From the NCBI GenBank assembly GCA_900320905.1, contig ONTZ01000026.1, positions 1 through 43,007 of the forward strand: a stretch of DNA of 43,007 nt. The letters run 5' to 3'. The notes under the pieces are model-generated. The model saw nothing but the letters and a program-made list of their open reading frames with translations. It was not told the origin of the DNA and did no database searches. This document shows positions 17,854-26,500 of the stretch, piece after piece. Source of the DNA: an uncultured Prevotella sp. (GTDB taxonomy: Bacteria > Bacteroidota > Bacteroidia > Bacteroidales > Bacteroidaceae). Position numbers and translations under genes: made by a program. Numbering within the stretch: position 1 is the stretch's first letter; each line of letters opens with the position of its first letter.

Positions 17854-17911
17854 GTAAGATTCACGCAAAGATGGTGGCACTATCTTGACAAATCACAACA
17901 TTATATTGTAT

Positions 17912-19210
17912 TTAACGTAATTTGTTCATTCTATTAACCTGCGATTTGATAACTTTCAAGGTTGATTTGTCGCCGGCAAAGACAGAATTCAGTCCCTGCT
18001 GCTCCTGTGCCGGATCACCCGTATAGTCGTCACCCACCTGCCACTGTTCCTCGTGCCTGGGCTTGGCATAGCCACCCCAGCCCCAGAAGTTACAACCGGC
18101 AAAGTAGCCACCTTGCTCGGCATTGTCAGCCACAAGTGAAAAGACATACTGATAGAAGCCGTCTCGCCCCTTCGTCGGCGTGCCGAGGGCGAACTTGAAG
18201 CCGTCACGAGGATAGCCAAACTCCTCCATCACGAGGGGTTTCTTTAGTCGGGCACAGATAGCCAGATGACGGTCGATATAGTCCTTCGTATTCGACTTGG
18301 CCTGCGGCAGGTCATCGATGAGGTGGTCTTTTCGCGCCCAACTCCAGTTGTAGGGCCAGAGGTGGATATTACAATAGTCGATATTTTTATCGGCACAGAT
18401 ACGCTCATAGCAATCCCAGTCGTTCTCACAGCCCCACGACCCCTCGCTGCCGATGGAAATCAGATGGTTCGGGTCGAGACTGCGTATGAGGGCCGATGCC
18501 TCACTGAGCCAGTGTTCGAAGGCAGGCAGCGCCTCCGTGGAGAAGGCTCTGGGCTCGTTGCCGATCTGCCACGACATGATGGCAGGATCGTCTTTATAGG
18601 CAAGACCTGTATAGCGGTTCGTGCGCGATAGAATGAACCGCACATAATCATAAAACAGTTCATGAGCCTTCTGGTTGGTGGCATATTGGCTCATGGCCTG
18701 CATATAGGCCGGATAACCGTCCTCGTTGGGTCGAGGCTGCTTGCCAGCACCCGCATGCTCCAGATAGAAGCCGTAGCCCCCACTCCATTCCCAGGAGTTG
18801 TTCAGGTAGAGCACTGCCACCATCCCTCGCTTGCCCATCTCCATCAGCAGGTAGTCGAGTCCGGCCAGGATGGTGTCGTTATACACACCTGGCTGCACCT
18901 GCAGCGTCGGCTCCACCTTTGTGGTCACTCCCCGTTCACCATCGCTGCCCACGAGGATGCGCAGGTTGTCGATGCCCATCTTCTTCATCAGATCCAGTTC
19001 ACGACCGAGTCGTTGGCGGTCGCCTCCCTGTCCTTCTGAGCCGAGGATGGCCCCATACCAGAAGTTCGTACCCACATAATAATATGGTTTCCCGTCTTTC
19101 AGGAAATGGCCGTTGTCCACCGTCACAAATTTTGAATTATCCGTCTGTCCCGTCGCTGACAGGCAAACCACCGCCAACAGGCTGAGGATGAGCAGTTTTA
19201 GTCGATTCAT
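17912..19210 (-). CDS. GH5 (GH5_7-like) endo-beta-1,4-mannanase, secreted
   Basis: This 432-residue protein has a signal peptide (about residues 1-21, LLILSLLAVVCLSATGQ) and a single GH5 (beta/alpha)8 domain. Acid/base Glu219 lies in SWQIGNEPRAF and the nucleophile Glu330 in LVMEEFGYPRD; GTNFWYGAILGS near residue 47 is typical of the mannanase subfamily. The start at 19210 is preferred to the longer frame because the signal peptide begins there and a promoter lies just upstream. It heads the mannan gene set, 96 bases before the esterase gene. GH5_7 and GH26 mannanases often cooperate on the same substrate. Confidence 0.9.
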   Translation of the reverse strand: MNRLKLLILSLLAVVCLSATGQTDNSKFVTVDNGHFLKDGKPYYYVGTNFWYGAILGSEGQGGDRQRLGRELDLMKKMGIDNLRILVGSDGERGVTTKVEPTLQVQPGVYNDTILAGLDYLLMEMGKRGMVAVLYLNNSWEWSGGYGFYLEHAGAGKQPRPNEDGYPAYMQAMSQYATNQKAHELFYDYVRFILSRTNRYTGLAYKDDPAIMSWQIGNEPRAFSTEALPAFEHWLSEASALIRSLDPNHLISIGSEGSWGCENDWDCYERICADKNIDYCNIHLWPYNWSWARKDHLIDDLPQAKSNTKDYIDRHLAICARLKKPLVMEEFGYPRDGFKFALGTPTKGRDGFYQYVFSLVADNAEQGGYFAGCNFWGWGGYAKPRHEEQWQVGDDYTGDPAQEQQGLNSVFAGDKSTLKVIKSQVNRMNKLR

Positions 19211-19236
19211 ATTGTTGCTTGTTAGTTTTCTTGCTG

Positions 19237-19267
19237 CAAAGGTAGGAAAAAATCGGCGAAGCACAAA
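19237..19267 (-). promoter_or_regulatory. promoter of the GH5 mannanase gene
   Basis: On the minus strand TTTG (complement of 19264-19267) is followed after 19 bases by TACCTTTG (complement of 19237-19244). This is a full match to the Bacteroidota -33/-7 promoter, about 20-30 bases before the ATG at 19210. Confidence 0.75.
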
Positions 19268-19393
19268 ATAATTCCTTATTTTTTTAAGTGTCATATCTTC
19301 AGTGTTTTTGGGTTTTCTGGTAAAAAAGTTAATAAAAAAGCGCTAAATCAGTATGTTTTCGGAAGAATATTTCGTCTTTTACGAAAATAGTTG

Positions 19394-19401
19394 TAATTTT
19401 G
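19394..19401 (+). promoter_or_regulatory. -7 box of the mscS-like gene promoter
   Basis: TAATTTTG fits TAnnTTTG; the -33 region (TTTCGTC around 19370) is only a partial match. The start codon is 30 bases downstream. Together with the GH5 promoter it makes 19211-19431 a divergent regulatory region. Confidence 0.6.
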
Positions 19402-19431
19402 CACGCCAAGAGGTAAAAAGAAAAAATAAGA

Positions 19432-21771
19432 ATGAAAAAATACATCATCATCCTGGCCCTCCTGCTGGGCATCACGATAGAAGCCGGTGCCGTGCTCAAG
19501 GAGAAGAACCTGGAAGAGACGCTGACCATCCTGCGATTAGAGTTAACCAAGCACTACCACGAACTGACCTCGCAACGCGAAGAACGGGAGGAGCAGACAC
19601 AAGAAGTGTTCCGTAACCTGACGCAGACAATGAAACAGTCGAACCAGAACGCGCTGATGCTCTATTCCCAGAAACAGGAATACCTGTTTGACCTGACCTA
19701 TGCCTGTCACCAGGCCACCGAGCAGTACCAGCGGTTTCAGCGCCAGCAGATGCCCTTCCGCGACTACCTGAAGAAGACCGATGTGGAGGTTGCACGCTAC
19801 GACAGTCTGGTGAACAGTCTGAAGTCGATGCCGACGAATATGCTGAGCGAGGAGGCAAAGACCAACCGCAACGTCTGTCTGACCCTGGCCACGAGCATCA
19901 TGCGAACCTTGCTGGAAGACAGTCAGCAGATGGAAGATTACATACGTTACTACGACAGTACGGAGCAACGCCTGAAAAACATGAACGACTATGCCCAGAA
20001 GCGCTACTACGACATACAGACGAGCATCTTTGTGAATGGTGGCGACACCTACGTCGACATTATCCGCCACGTGAAAGAGAAGTGGCAGACGATGAAGGAG
20101 GTGATGCAGAAGAAATACACTACCGACAAGGAGAATCAACGCTCCGACTGGAACGTCTATTGGATCTTCGGTCTGTTTCTGGCCATCGCTTTCTATGCGC
20201 TCATCGCCATCGGCCTTAACCGTCTGATGTACCGTTTCATGCCCAAAAGGTTCCATACGGAGGAATTCCTGAAGAAGCGCTCGTCAATCATGTGGGTCAC
20301 CACAACCATCACGCTGGCTCTACTCATGGGAATTATTCGTCACTATAGCGACCAGAACTTCTTCATCATGGCGAGCGGACTGTTTGTGGAATACCTGTGG
20401 CTACTGGCCGTCATCCTGATATCACTGCTACTGCGTCTGAATAGCGACCAGATACGGAGCGCCTTCCACATCTATGCACCATTGTTGGTCATCGGATTCG
20501 TGGTCATCACCTTCCGGATCATCCTGATACCCAGCGAACTGGTGAGTCTCGTATTTCCACCAATCCTGTTGACCTGCATGGTCTGGCAGTGGTGGAGCGT
20601 GAGACGACACAACCAGAACATCCCCCGCTCGGATATGTTCTATACCTACGTCTCACTGACGGTGTTCATTGCATCGGTCTGTTGTTCATGGGCTGGCTAT
20701 ACGCTGCTCTCGGTACAGTTACTGATCTGGTGGATTATGCAACTGACCAGCATCCTGACCATCACCTGTATCTCCGACTATCTGAAGATGTATGAGGAAA
20801 AGCACGATTTCTCCAAGAAGCCCATTACCCAGACATGGCTCTACACACTCATCCACCAGGTAGTGATGCCTGTGCTCATTGTGTGGTCGCTGATGCTCAG
20901 TGTCTACTGGGCTACCGACGTATTCAACCTGAGCGATATGTGCTGGGATGTGTTCAACCATAAAATCATCAATCAGAAGAATTTGCAGGTGAGCATTGTC
21001 AAACTGGCAATTGTCGTAAGCCTCTGGTTCCTCTTCAGGTGGTTGTCGAAGACCATCCTCAGTCTGATGCGTATGCACTTCGAGATCAAAGATCCCTCGA
21101 CGGCAGAGAGTCGTGTAGTGATGGGCAAGAACGTGATACAACTGATTATCTGGGGTACGTGGCTGCTGCTGACACTCGCCTATCTGCACATCAGCGTAGA
21201 ATGGCTGCTGGCCATCTCTGCCGGACTCTCTACTGGTATCGGTTTTGCCATGAAGGATATCATCGAGAATATCTATTATGGTACCATGCTGATGACAGGC
21301 CGCATCAAGGCAGGCGACTGGATCCAGGTGGACGGCACCATGGGCAAGGTGGTCAGCATCAGTTATACTTCCACTATCGTAGAGTCGCTCTATGGCGAGG
21401 TTATCACCTTCCAGAACTCACAACTCTTTACGAAGAACTACAAGAACCTGACCCGCAACCACGGATATATCCTCGCCTTAGTACCATTCAGCGTGGCCTA
21501 CGGCTCGAAGGCCGGACAGGTGAAGGATCTCATCGAGGATGCCGTACAAAACTTGAAGCACCACATGATAGACAACTCGAAGCGGATCCGGGTGGTGATG
21601 ACGGAGATGGCTGATTCGAGCATCAATTTCCAACTCATCGTCTGGGTGGATGCCGTGAAGAAAATCTATGTGGTGAGCGACATTCTGAACTGCATCTACG
21701 ACACGCTGAATGCCAACGGCATCGAGATTCCATTCCCGCAGCGCGATGTTCATATCAAAGAGACAAAGTGA
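19432..21771 (+). CDS. large MscS-family mechanosensitive channel
   Basis: This inner-membrane channel, expected to open under membrane tension and release solutes, has 779 residues, far larger than E. coli MscS (286) and nearer MscK/YbiO-type proteins. It has a signal peptide (1-20) and a Gln/Glu-rich helical periplasmic domain (about 20-235). About ten membrane helices (240-585) follow, then the MscS pore helix and upper beta domain: SVEWLLAISAGLSTGIGFAM, NIYYGTMLMTGRIKAGDWI and GKVVSISYTSTIVESLYGEV (about 588-660). A mixed alpha/beta C-terminal domain follows. It stands alone between the GH5 promoter region and kdsA, so a link to mannan use is unlikely. Confidence 0.9.
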   Translation: MKKYIIILALLLGITIEAGAVLKEKNLEETLTILRLELTKHYHELTSQREEREEQTQEVFRNLTQTMKQSNQNALMLYSQKQEYLFDLTYACHQATEQYQRFQRQQMPFRDYLKKTDVEVARYDSLVNSLKSMPTNMLSEEAKTNRNVCLTLATSIMRTLLEDSQQMEDYIRYYDSTEQRLKNMNDYAQKRYYDIQTSIFVNGGDTYVDIIRHVKEKWQTMKEVMQKKYTTDKENQRSDWNVYWIFGLFLAIAFYALIAIGLNRLMYRFMPKRFHTEEFLKKRSSIMWVTTTITLALLMGIIRHYSDQNFFIMASGLFVEYLWLLAVILISLLLRLNSDQIRSAFHIYAPLLVIGFVVITFRIILIPSELVSLVFPPILLTCMVWQWWSVRRHNQNIPRSDMFYTYVSLTVFIASVCCSWAGYTLLSVQLLIWWIMQLTSILTITCISDYLKMYEEKHDFSKKPITQTWLYTLIHQVVMPVLIVWSLMLSVYWATDVFNLSDMCWDVFNHKIINQKNLQVSIVKLAIVVSLWFLFRWLSKTILSLMRMHFEIKDPSTAESRVVMGKNVIQLIIWGTWLLLTLAYLHISVEWLLAISAGLSTGIGFAMKDIIENIYYGTMLMTGRIKAGDWIQVDGTMGKVVSISYTSTIVESLYGEVITFQNSQLFTKNYKNLTRNHGYILALVPFSVAYGSKAGQVKDLIEDAVQNLKHHMIDNSKRIRVVMTEMADSSINFQLIVWVDAVKKIYVVSDILNCIYDTLNANGIEIPFPQRDVHIKETK

Positions 21772-21787
21772 AAAAATTACCAAATTC

Positions 21788-21819
21788 TTTGGTAGTTAAA
21801 GATAAAATGCTTATTTTTG
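21788..21819 (+). promoter_or_regulatory. promoter of the kdsA operon
   Basis: TTTG at 21788-21791, a 20-base spacer and TATTTTTG at 21812-21819 form an ideal Bacteroidota promoter. Only 10 bases separate the -7 box from the kdsA ATG, so the transcript should be nearly leaderless. The TTTG lies in the right arm of a small ACCAAA/TTTGGT hairpin just after the mscS stop. Confidence 0.75.
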
Positions 21820-21829
21820 CAAAGCAAAT

Positions 21830-22591
21830 ATGATGAAAGAAGCAACAATCATTGCCGGCCCCTGTGTGATTGAGTCAGCCGAACTGCTTGACACAGTTGC
21901 ACGTAAGTTGGTGGAAATCAACGAAAAGCAAGGGACAGACATCATCTTTAAAGCATCGTTCGACAAAGCCAACCGCACGTCGATACGCTCTTTCCGTGGT
22001 CCAGGACTGGAACGCGGATTGCAGATGCTTTCTGACATCAAATCGACATACGGGCTCCGAATCCTGACGGATATCCATGAAGCCTGGCAGGCAAAACCCG
22101 CAGGCGAGGTGTGCGATGTATTACAGATACCTGCCTTCCTCTGTCGGCAGACCGACCTGCTCATGGCAGCCGCACAGACAGGACGCATTGTGAATATCAA
22201 GAAGGCCCAGTTCCTGAGTGGGAAGGACATGAAGTATCCTGTGGAGAAAGCCCGTGAGGCCGGTGCCAAGGAGGTGTGGCTCACAGAACGGGGTAACATG
22301 ATGGGGTACAACAACCTGGTGGTGGATTTCCGGAATATCCCCGACATGCTGGAGATTGTGCCGACGGTAATTATGGACTGTACGCACAGTGTACAACGCC
22401 CCGGGGGTAGTGACGGAAAGACTGGCGGCGACCGCCGTTTCGTACCACTGATGGCACTGGCAGCGAAAGCCTTTGGGGCCACAGGCTGGTTCTTCGAGGT
22501 ACACCCCAACCCTGACAAGGGACTGAGCGATGCTGCCAATATGCTGGAACTCGACAAACTCGAACCACTCATCATTCAATTGAAATCATAA
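21830..22591 (+). CDS. kdsA: 3-deoxy-8-phosphooctulonate (Kdo8P) synthase, metal-dependent type
   Basis: This enzyme condenses phosphoenolpyruvate and arabinose 5-phosphate to Kdo 8-phosphate for the lipopolysaccharide core; it is cytoplasmic. At 253 residues it is slightly shorter than E. coli KdsA. Motifs: AGPCVIES (8-15), FKASFDKANRTSIRSFRGPG (39-58 region), QIPAFLCRQTDLL, GYNNLVVDFRNIP and DCTHSVQRPGG. Cys12 in AGPC is the metal ligand that marks the metal-dependent class (the E. coli enzyme has Asn there). It is the first gene of a probable five-gene operon, with kdsD starting 9 bases after its stop. Confidence 0.96.
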   Translation: MMKEATIIAGPCVIESAELLDTVARKLVEINEKQGTDIIFKASFDKANRTSIRSFRGPGLERGLQMLSDIKSTYGLRILTDIHEAWQAKPAGEVCDVLQIPAFLCRQTDLLMAAAQTGRIVNIKKAQFLSGKDMKYPVEKAREAGAKEVWLTERGNMMGYNNLVVDFRNIPDMLEIVPTVIMDCTHSVQRPGGSDGKTGGDRRFVPLMALAAKAFGATGWFFEVHPNPDKGLSDAANMLELDKLEPLIIQLKS

Positions 22592-22600
22592 ATTGTCAAA

Positions 22601-23563
22601 TTGAAAATAACCAAAGTGACTGCAAGAGAATACGCCATACAATGCATCAAGGATGAGGCTCAGGCCGTGATAGGACTGATACCACAGATTGGTGACAGTT
22701 TCGACGAAGCCGTTGAACTGATCTACCACTGCAAGGGAAAAGTCATTGTAACGGGTGTCGGCAAGAGCGGACACATCGGTGCCAAGATCGCCGCAACCCT
22801 CTCCTCGACAGGCACACCCTCGTTCTTTATCAACCCATTGGACGTCTTTCACGGCGACCTCGGGGTGATGGCACAAGGGGATGTGGTATTAGCCATCAGC
22901 AACTCTGGACAGACCGACGAACTGCTGCGATTCATCCCAATGGTGCTCCACATGCAGATACCTATCATCGGCATGAGCGGTAATCCACAGTCGTTGTTGG
23001 CCAAATACTCCACTTGTCACCTGAACGTGAGTGTAGAGAAGGAGGCTTGTCCGCTGAACCTGGCTCCCACCAGTTCCACGATGGCTCAACTGGCAATGGG
23101 CGATGCCCTGGCAGTAGCCCTCATTGAGAAACGCAACTTCCAGCCGCGTGACTTCGCCCAGTATCATCCTGGCGGAGAACTCGGCAAGCGGTTGCTGACA
23201 ACAGCACAGGACGTGATGCGGTCGGAAGACATGCCCGTATTGCCGCCTGACATGCGTCTGGGTGAGGCCATCATCCTGGTGAGCAAAGGCAAACTGGGAC
23301 TGGGCATTGCTGAAGTGGACGGTCAGATTGTAGGCCTCATCACCGACGGCGACATCCGCAGGGCCACGGAGAAATGGCAGGCTGAGTTCTTCGACCATAC
23401 CGTGAGCGACATCATGACGCGCACCCCGAAGACGGTCAGGCCGAACACGAAGATTTCGGAAATACAACAGATTATGAACAGATATAAGATACATTCGGTA
23501 CTGGTGACCGACGACGACAGACATCTGCTTGGCGTGGTTGACCACTACTCCTGTATGATATAA
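22601..23563 (+). CDS. kdsD: arabinose 5-phosphate isomerase
   Basis: This enzyme makes arabinose 5-phosphate from ribulose 5-phosphate, the substrate of the adjacent KdsA. The 320-residue protein has an SIS domain (about 30-170; VTGVGKSGHIGAKIAATLSS, FFINPLDVFHGDLGVM, ISNSGQTDELL) and a CBS pair (about 205-320). The start appears to be TTG at 22601: the frame is closed by the in-frame kdsA stop at 22589-22591, no ATG lies before the SIS core, and the resulting N-terminus has family length. Adjacent kdsA and kdsD supply two consecutive steps of Kdo synthesis. Confidence 0.93.
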   Translation: MKITKVTAREYAIQCIKDEAQAVIGLIPQIGDSFDEAVELIYHCKGKVIVTGVGKSGHIGAKIAATLSSTGTPSFFINPLDVFHGDLGVMAQGDVVLAISNSGQTDELLRFIPMVLHMQIPIIGMSGNPQSLLAKYSTCHLNVSVEKEACPLNLAPTSSTMAQLAMGDALAVALIEKRNFQPRDFAQYHPGGELGKRLLTTAQDVMRSEDMPVLPPDMRLGEAIILVSKGKLGLGIAEVDGQIVGLITDGDIRRATEKWQAEFFDHTVSDIMTRTPKTVRPNTKISEIQQIMNRYKIHSVLVTDDDRHLLGVVDHYSCMI

Positions 23564-23577
23564 AGAAATACGGCCTT

Positions 23578-26500
23578 ATGAAAACTATAAAGAAACTGAT
23601 GCTCGCATTGCTGCTCACCCTACCGATGGTAGTGGTGGCAGACTATCTTTTTAAGACACTGGACGCCAGTCAAGGACTGACCAGCAGTCAGATTAACTGT
23701 ATCCTGAAAGACTCACGCGGATACATGTGGTTTGGTACGCCTGCCGGACTCTACCGGTATGACGGCTATGTGTTCAAGAATTTCCAGAGCGACTCGCAGG
23801 ACGGTAACTCACTGCCCAACAGTTACATCAACTCCATCCAAGAGACACTGGATGGCAATCTGCTCATCCAGACGGCTTCAGGCTACTGTGTCTATCATCC
23901 ACAAACAGAGAGTTTCGAGCGTGATATGAAACAGTTTTTCGCCCGAATGGGTATCGAGACCATTCCGAGCATCGTCTATGTGGACCGCCACAAGAACCTC
24001 TGGGGAGCCATTCCCAATAAGGGTGTGGTCTGTTTCAACATGCAGCAGCAGACCTCCTACGAGTTCGGCTATACCGACGACGCACACGGTGTACCGCAAG
24101 GTCAGGTATGCTCCATCGGCGAGTGTAAGGACGGTGCCATCATTGTCTACGACGACGGACGTCTGGTGTGCTGCGACGTGATGCATCAGCAGCACACCGT
24201 CTGGGGCACCAGCGACATTGCCGCACAGAAAATCAGGAAGACCAAGTCGCTGAAAGTGTTTGCCGACGAAATGGACAACATCTGGCTCTACGGTCAGGGA
24301 ACGCTCTTCAAATACAACAAAAATGCGGGCACATGGGATACCTCACTCGGTAACCAACTGGGACTGACAGGTGTGGGTGTTGACCGTAATATCAACGGAA
24401 TGGCAGGCGACAAGAAAGGGAATATCTGGATTGGTGCCGACCAGTTGGGGCTGCTGCGCTACGACATCAACACTCACCAGATAGACAGTGTCAATCCTGT
24501 AAACATCAATGTCCGGCGTATCTCACGAAACAGGATCAGCATCCAGAGTCTCTATGTAGATGACACTGACCTTCTGTGGGTGGGAACGGAAAAGAGAGGT
24601 ATCGCTTACACTGGCAACTATATCTATCGCTTCGGTACGACACATAATGGAGACGTTACCGCCATCGCACAGAATGACAGCGGAAAAATCTGGTATGGAA
24701 CGAGCAACAGGGGTGTCATCGACTATCACGGTCCACTGGCCAGTCTGAAAGTATCGTGTATGGCCATCACCCCCGACGGTAGTCTGTGGGTAGGTTCGAT
24801 GCGTAACGGACTGACACGTATCAAGGGCGGTACTTCAACCATCTACTCGCTGGCAAAGGACAGTACCAAAACACTGATCGACGACCACGTGAACGCCCTC
24901 TGCGTCGATAAGATCGGAAACTTATGGATTGCCACCAACGGCGGTCTGCAAGTCTACAACCCCAGGATGAACTCTTTCTCGTCGTACACCAGGGAGAGCG
25001 GCAAGTTGAACACCAACAATGTGTCCTGCCTTTATTATAATAAGGAAGGAAAGGCCAACGATCTCTTTATCGGTACGGCGGAAGGTCTGGTCATCATGAA
25101 TCTCTCCAACACGGAGAAGAAGGTGCTGACAGGTAATTCCAACAATGTGAAGCAGTTTACCAACAACTATATCACACAGGTACTGCAAGACTCCCGTGGA
25201 CTCATCTGGATTGGAACACGTGAAGGTCTGAATATCCTGGACATGGAAACCGACAACCTGCAATACCTGACGGAAAAGCAGGGACTATGCAATAACAATA
25301 TCTGCGGTATCGCAGAAGACAAGAGTCACAATATCTGGGTGACCACCAGTAGCGGTGTGAGTCGTGTGGTGGTACAGCGTAACCACGAGGACGGCACCTA
25401 TAACTTCGGACTCTACAACTACGACACGACCGACGGTCTGCAAAGCAACGAGTTCAATCATGGTGCCATTCTCACCAAAAAGGACGGCGACGTGCTGCTT
25501 GGCGGTATCTTCGGTATCAACTGGGTGGTACAGAAAGACAAGGATGAAAACGATGCCCTGCCTCGTGTCATGTTGACACAACTGTTCCTCGGCGAAGAGG
25601 AGGTACAGGTTGGACACACCTACGGAGGTAAAGTACTCTTAGGACAGGCTCTGAACGAGAGCAGCAAACTGGAACTGGGGCATGACCAGAACACCTTTAC
25701 CATCAAGTTCGGTGCAGGTAACTACAACCAGAGTGAACGCCTTCAGTTCATGTACTGGATGGAAGGACTCGACGACGACTGGAAGAACGGTAATGCCCTG
25801 ACGCATGGTGTCACCTTCCAAAACCTCAGCAGCGGCAACTATACCCTCCACGTGAAGGCCATCAGTGCAGAAGGAGCCGTCAGCAACCAGGAGCGCACCC
25901 TCGACATCCACATCGAGAGTCACTGGCTGCTTTCCTGGTGGATGATCCTCGCCTACGTGTTGATTGCTGCCGTCATCATCTATTTCTGGCGCATCGGCGT
26001 GAAACAGATCAAAGCCATCAGGACACGCAAGCATGCCATCATCAACCAACTGATACGCCAGCGTGAGGAGATCAAGGCTGCCAGTGATGATCTTCGTCAG
26101 CCGATGGCACGTATGACCTCCATCATCGGTAACCTGTCGGAGAAAGAGAAGTCGCTGGAGGAACGTGAGCAGTTGAATGCCTTGCACTCGCAGATGCTGC
26201 AAATCATCACCCGTGTCAGCGATATGCAGACCAACCTGGAGAATCCCGAGGAGAAAGCCAAGAACGTGGTTCACGACCGTCTGGAACTGAACGGACGTGG
26301 CGAGATTGAACTACCGGAGATTGCCAGCGAGACGCTGACGACTGACATCACCAGATCAAGGGCTGCCCTTGATGCACCTACGATGAAGTTCTCCGTAGTG
26401 ATGATTGATGATAACATCGACTTCCTGAGATTTGTCACTGCCAGACTGAAATACGTATATGCCTTCCACGCCTACGACGACATCGAGAAGGCTGCCGACG

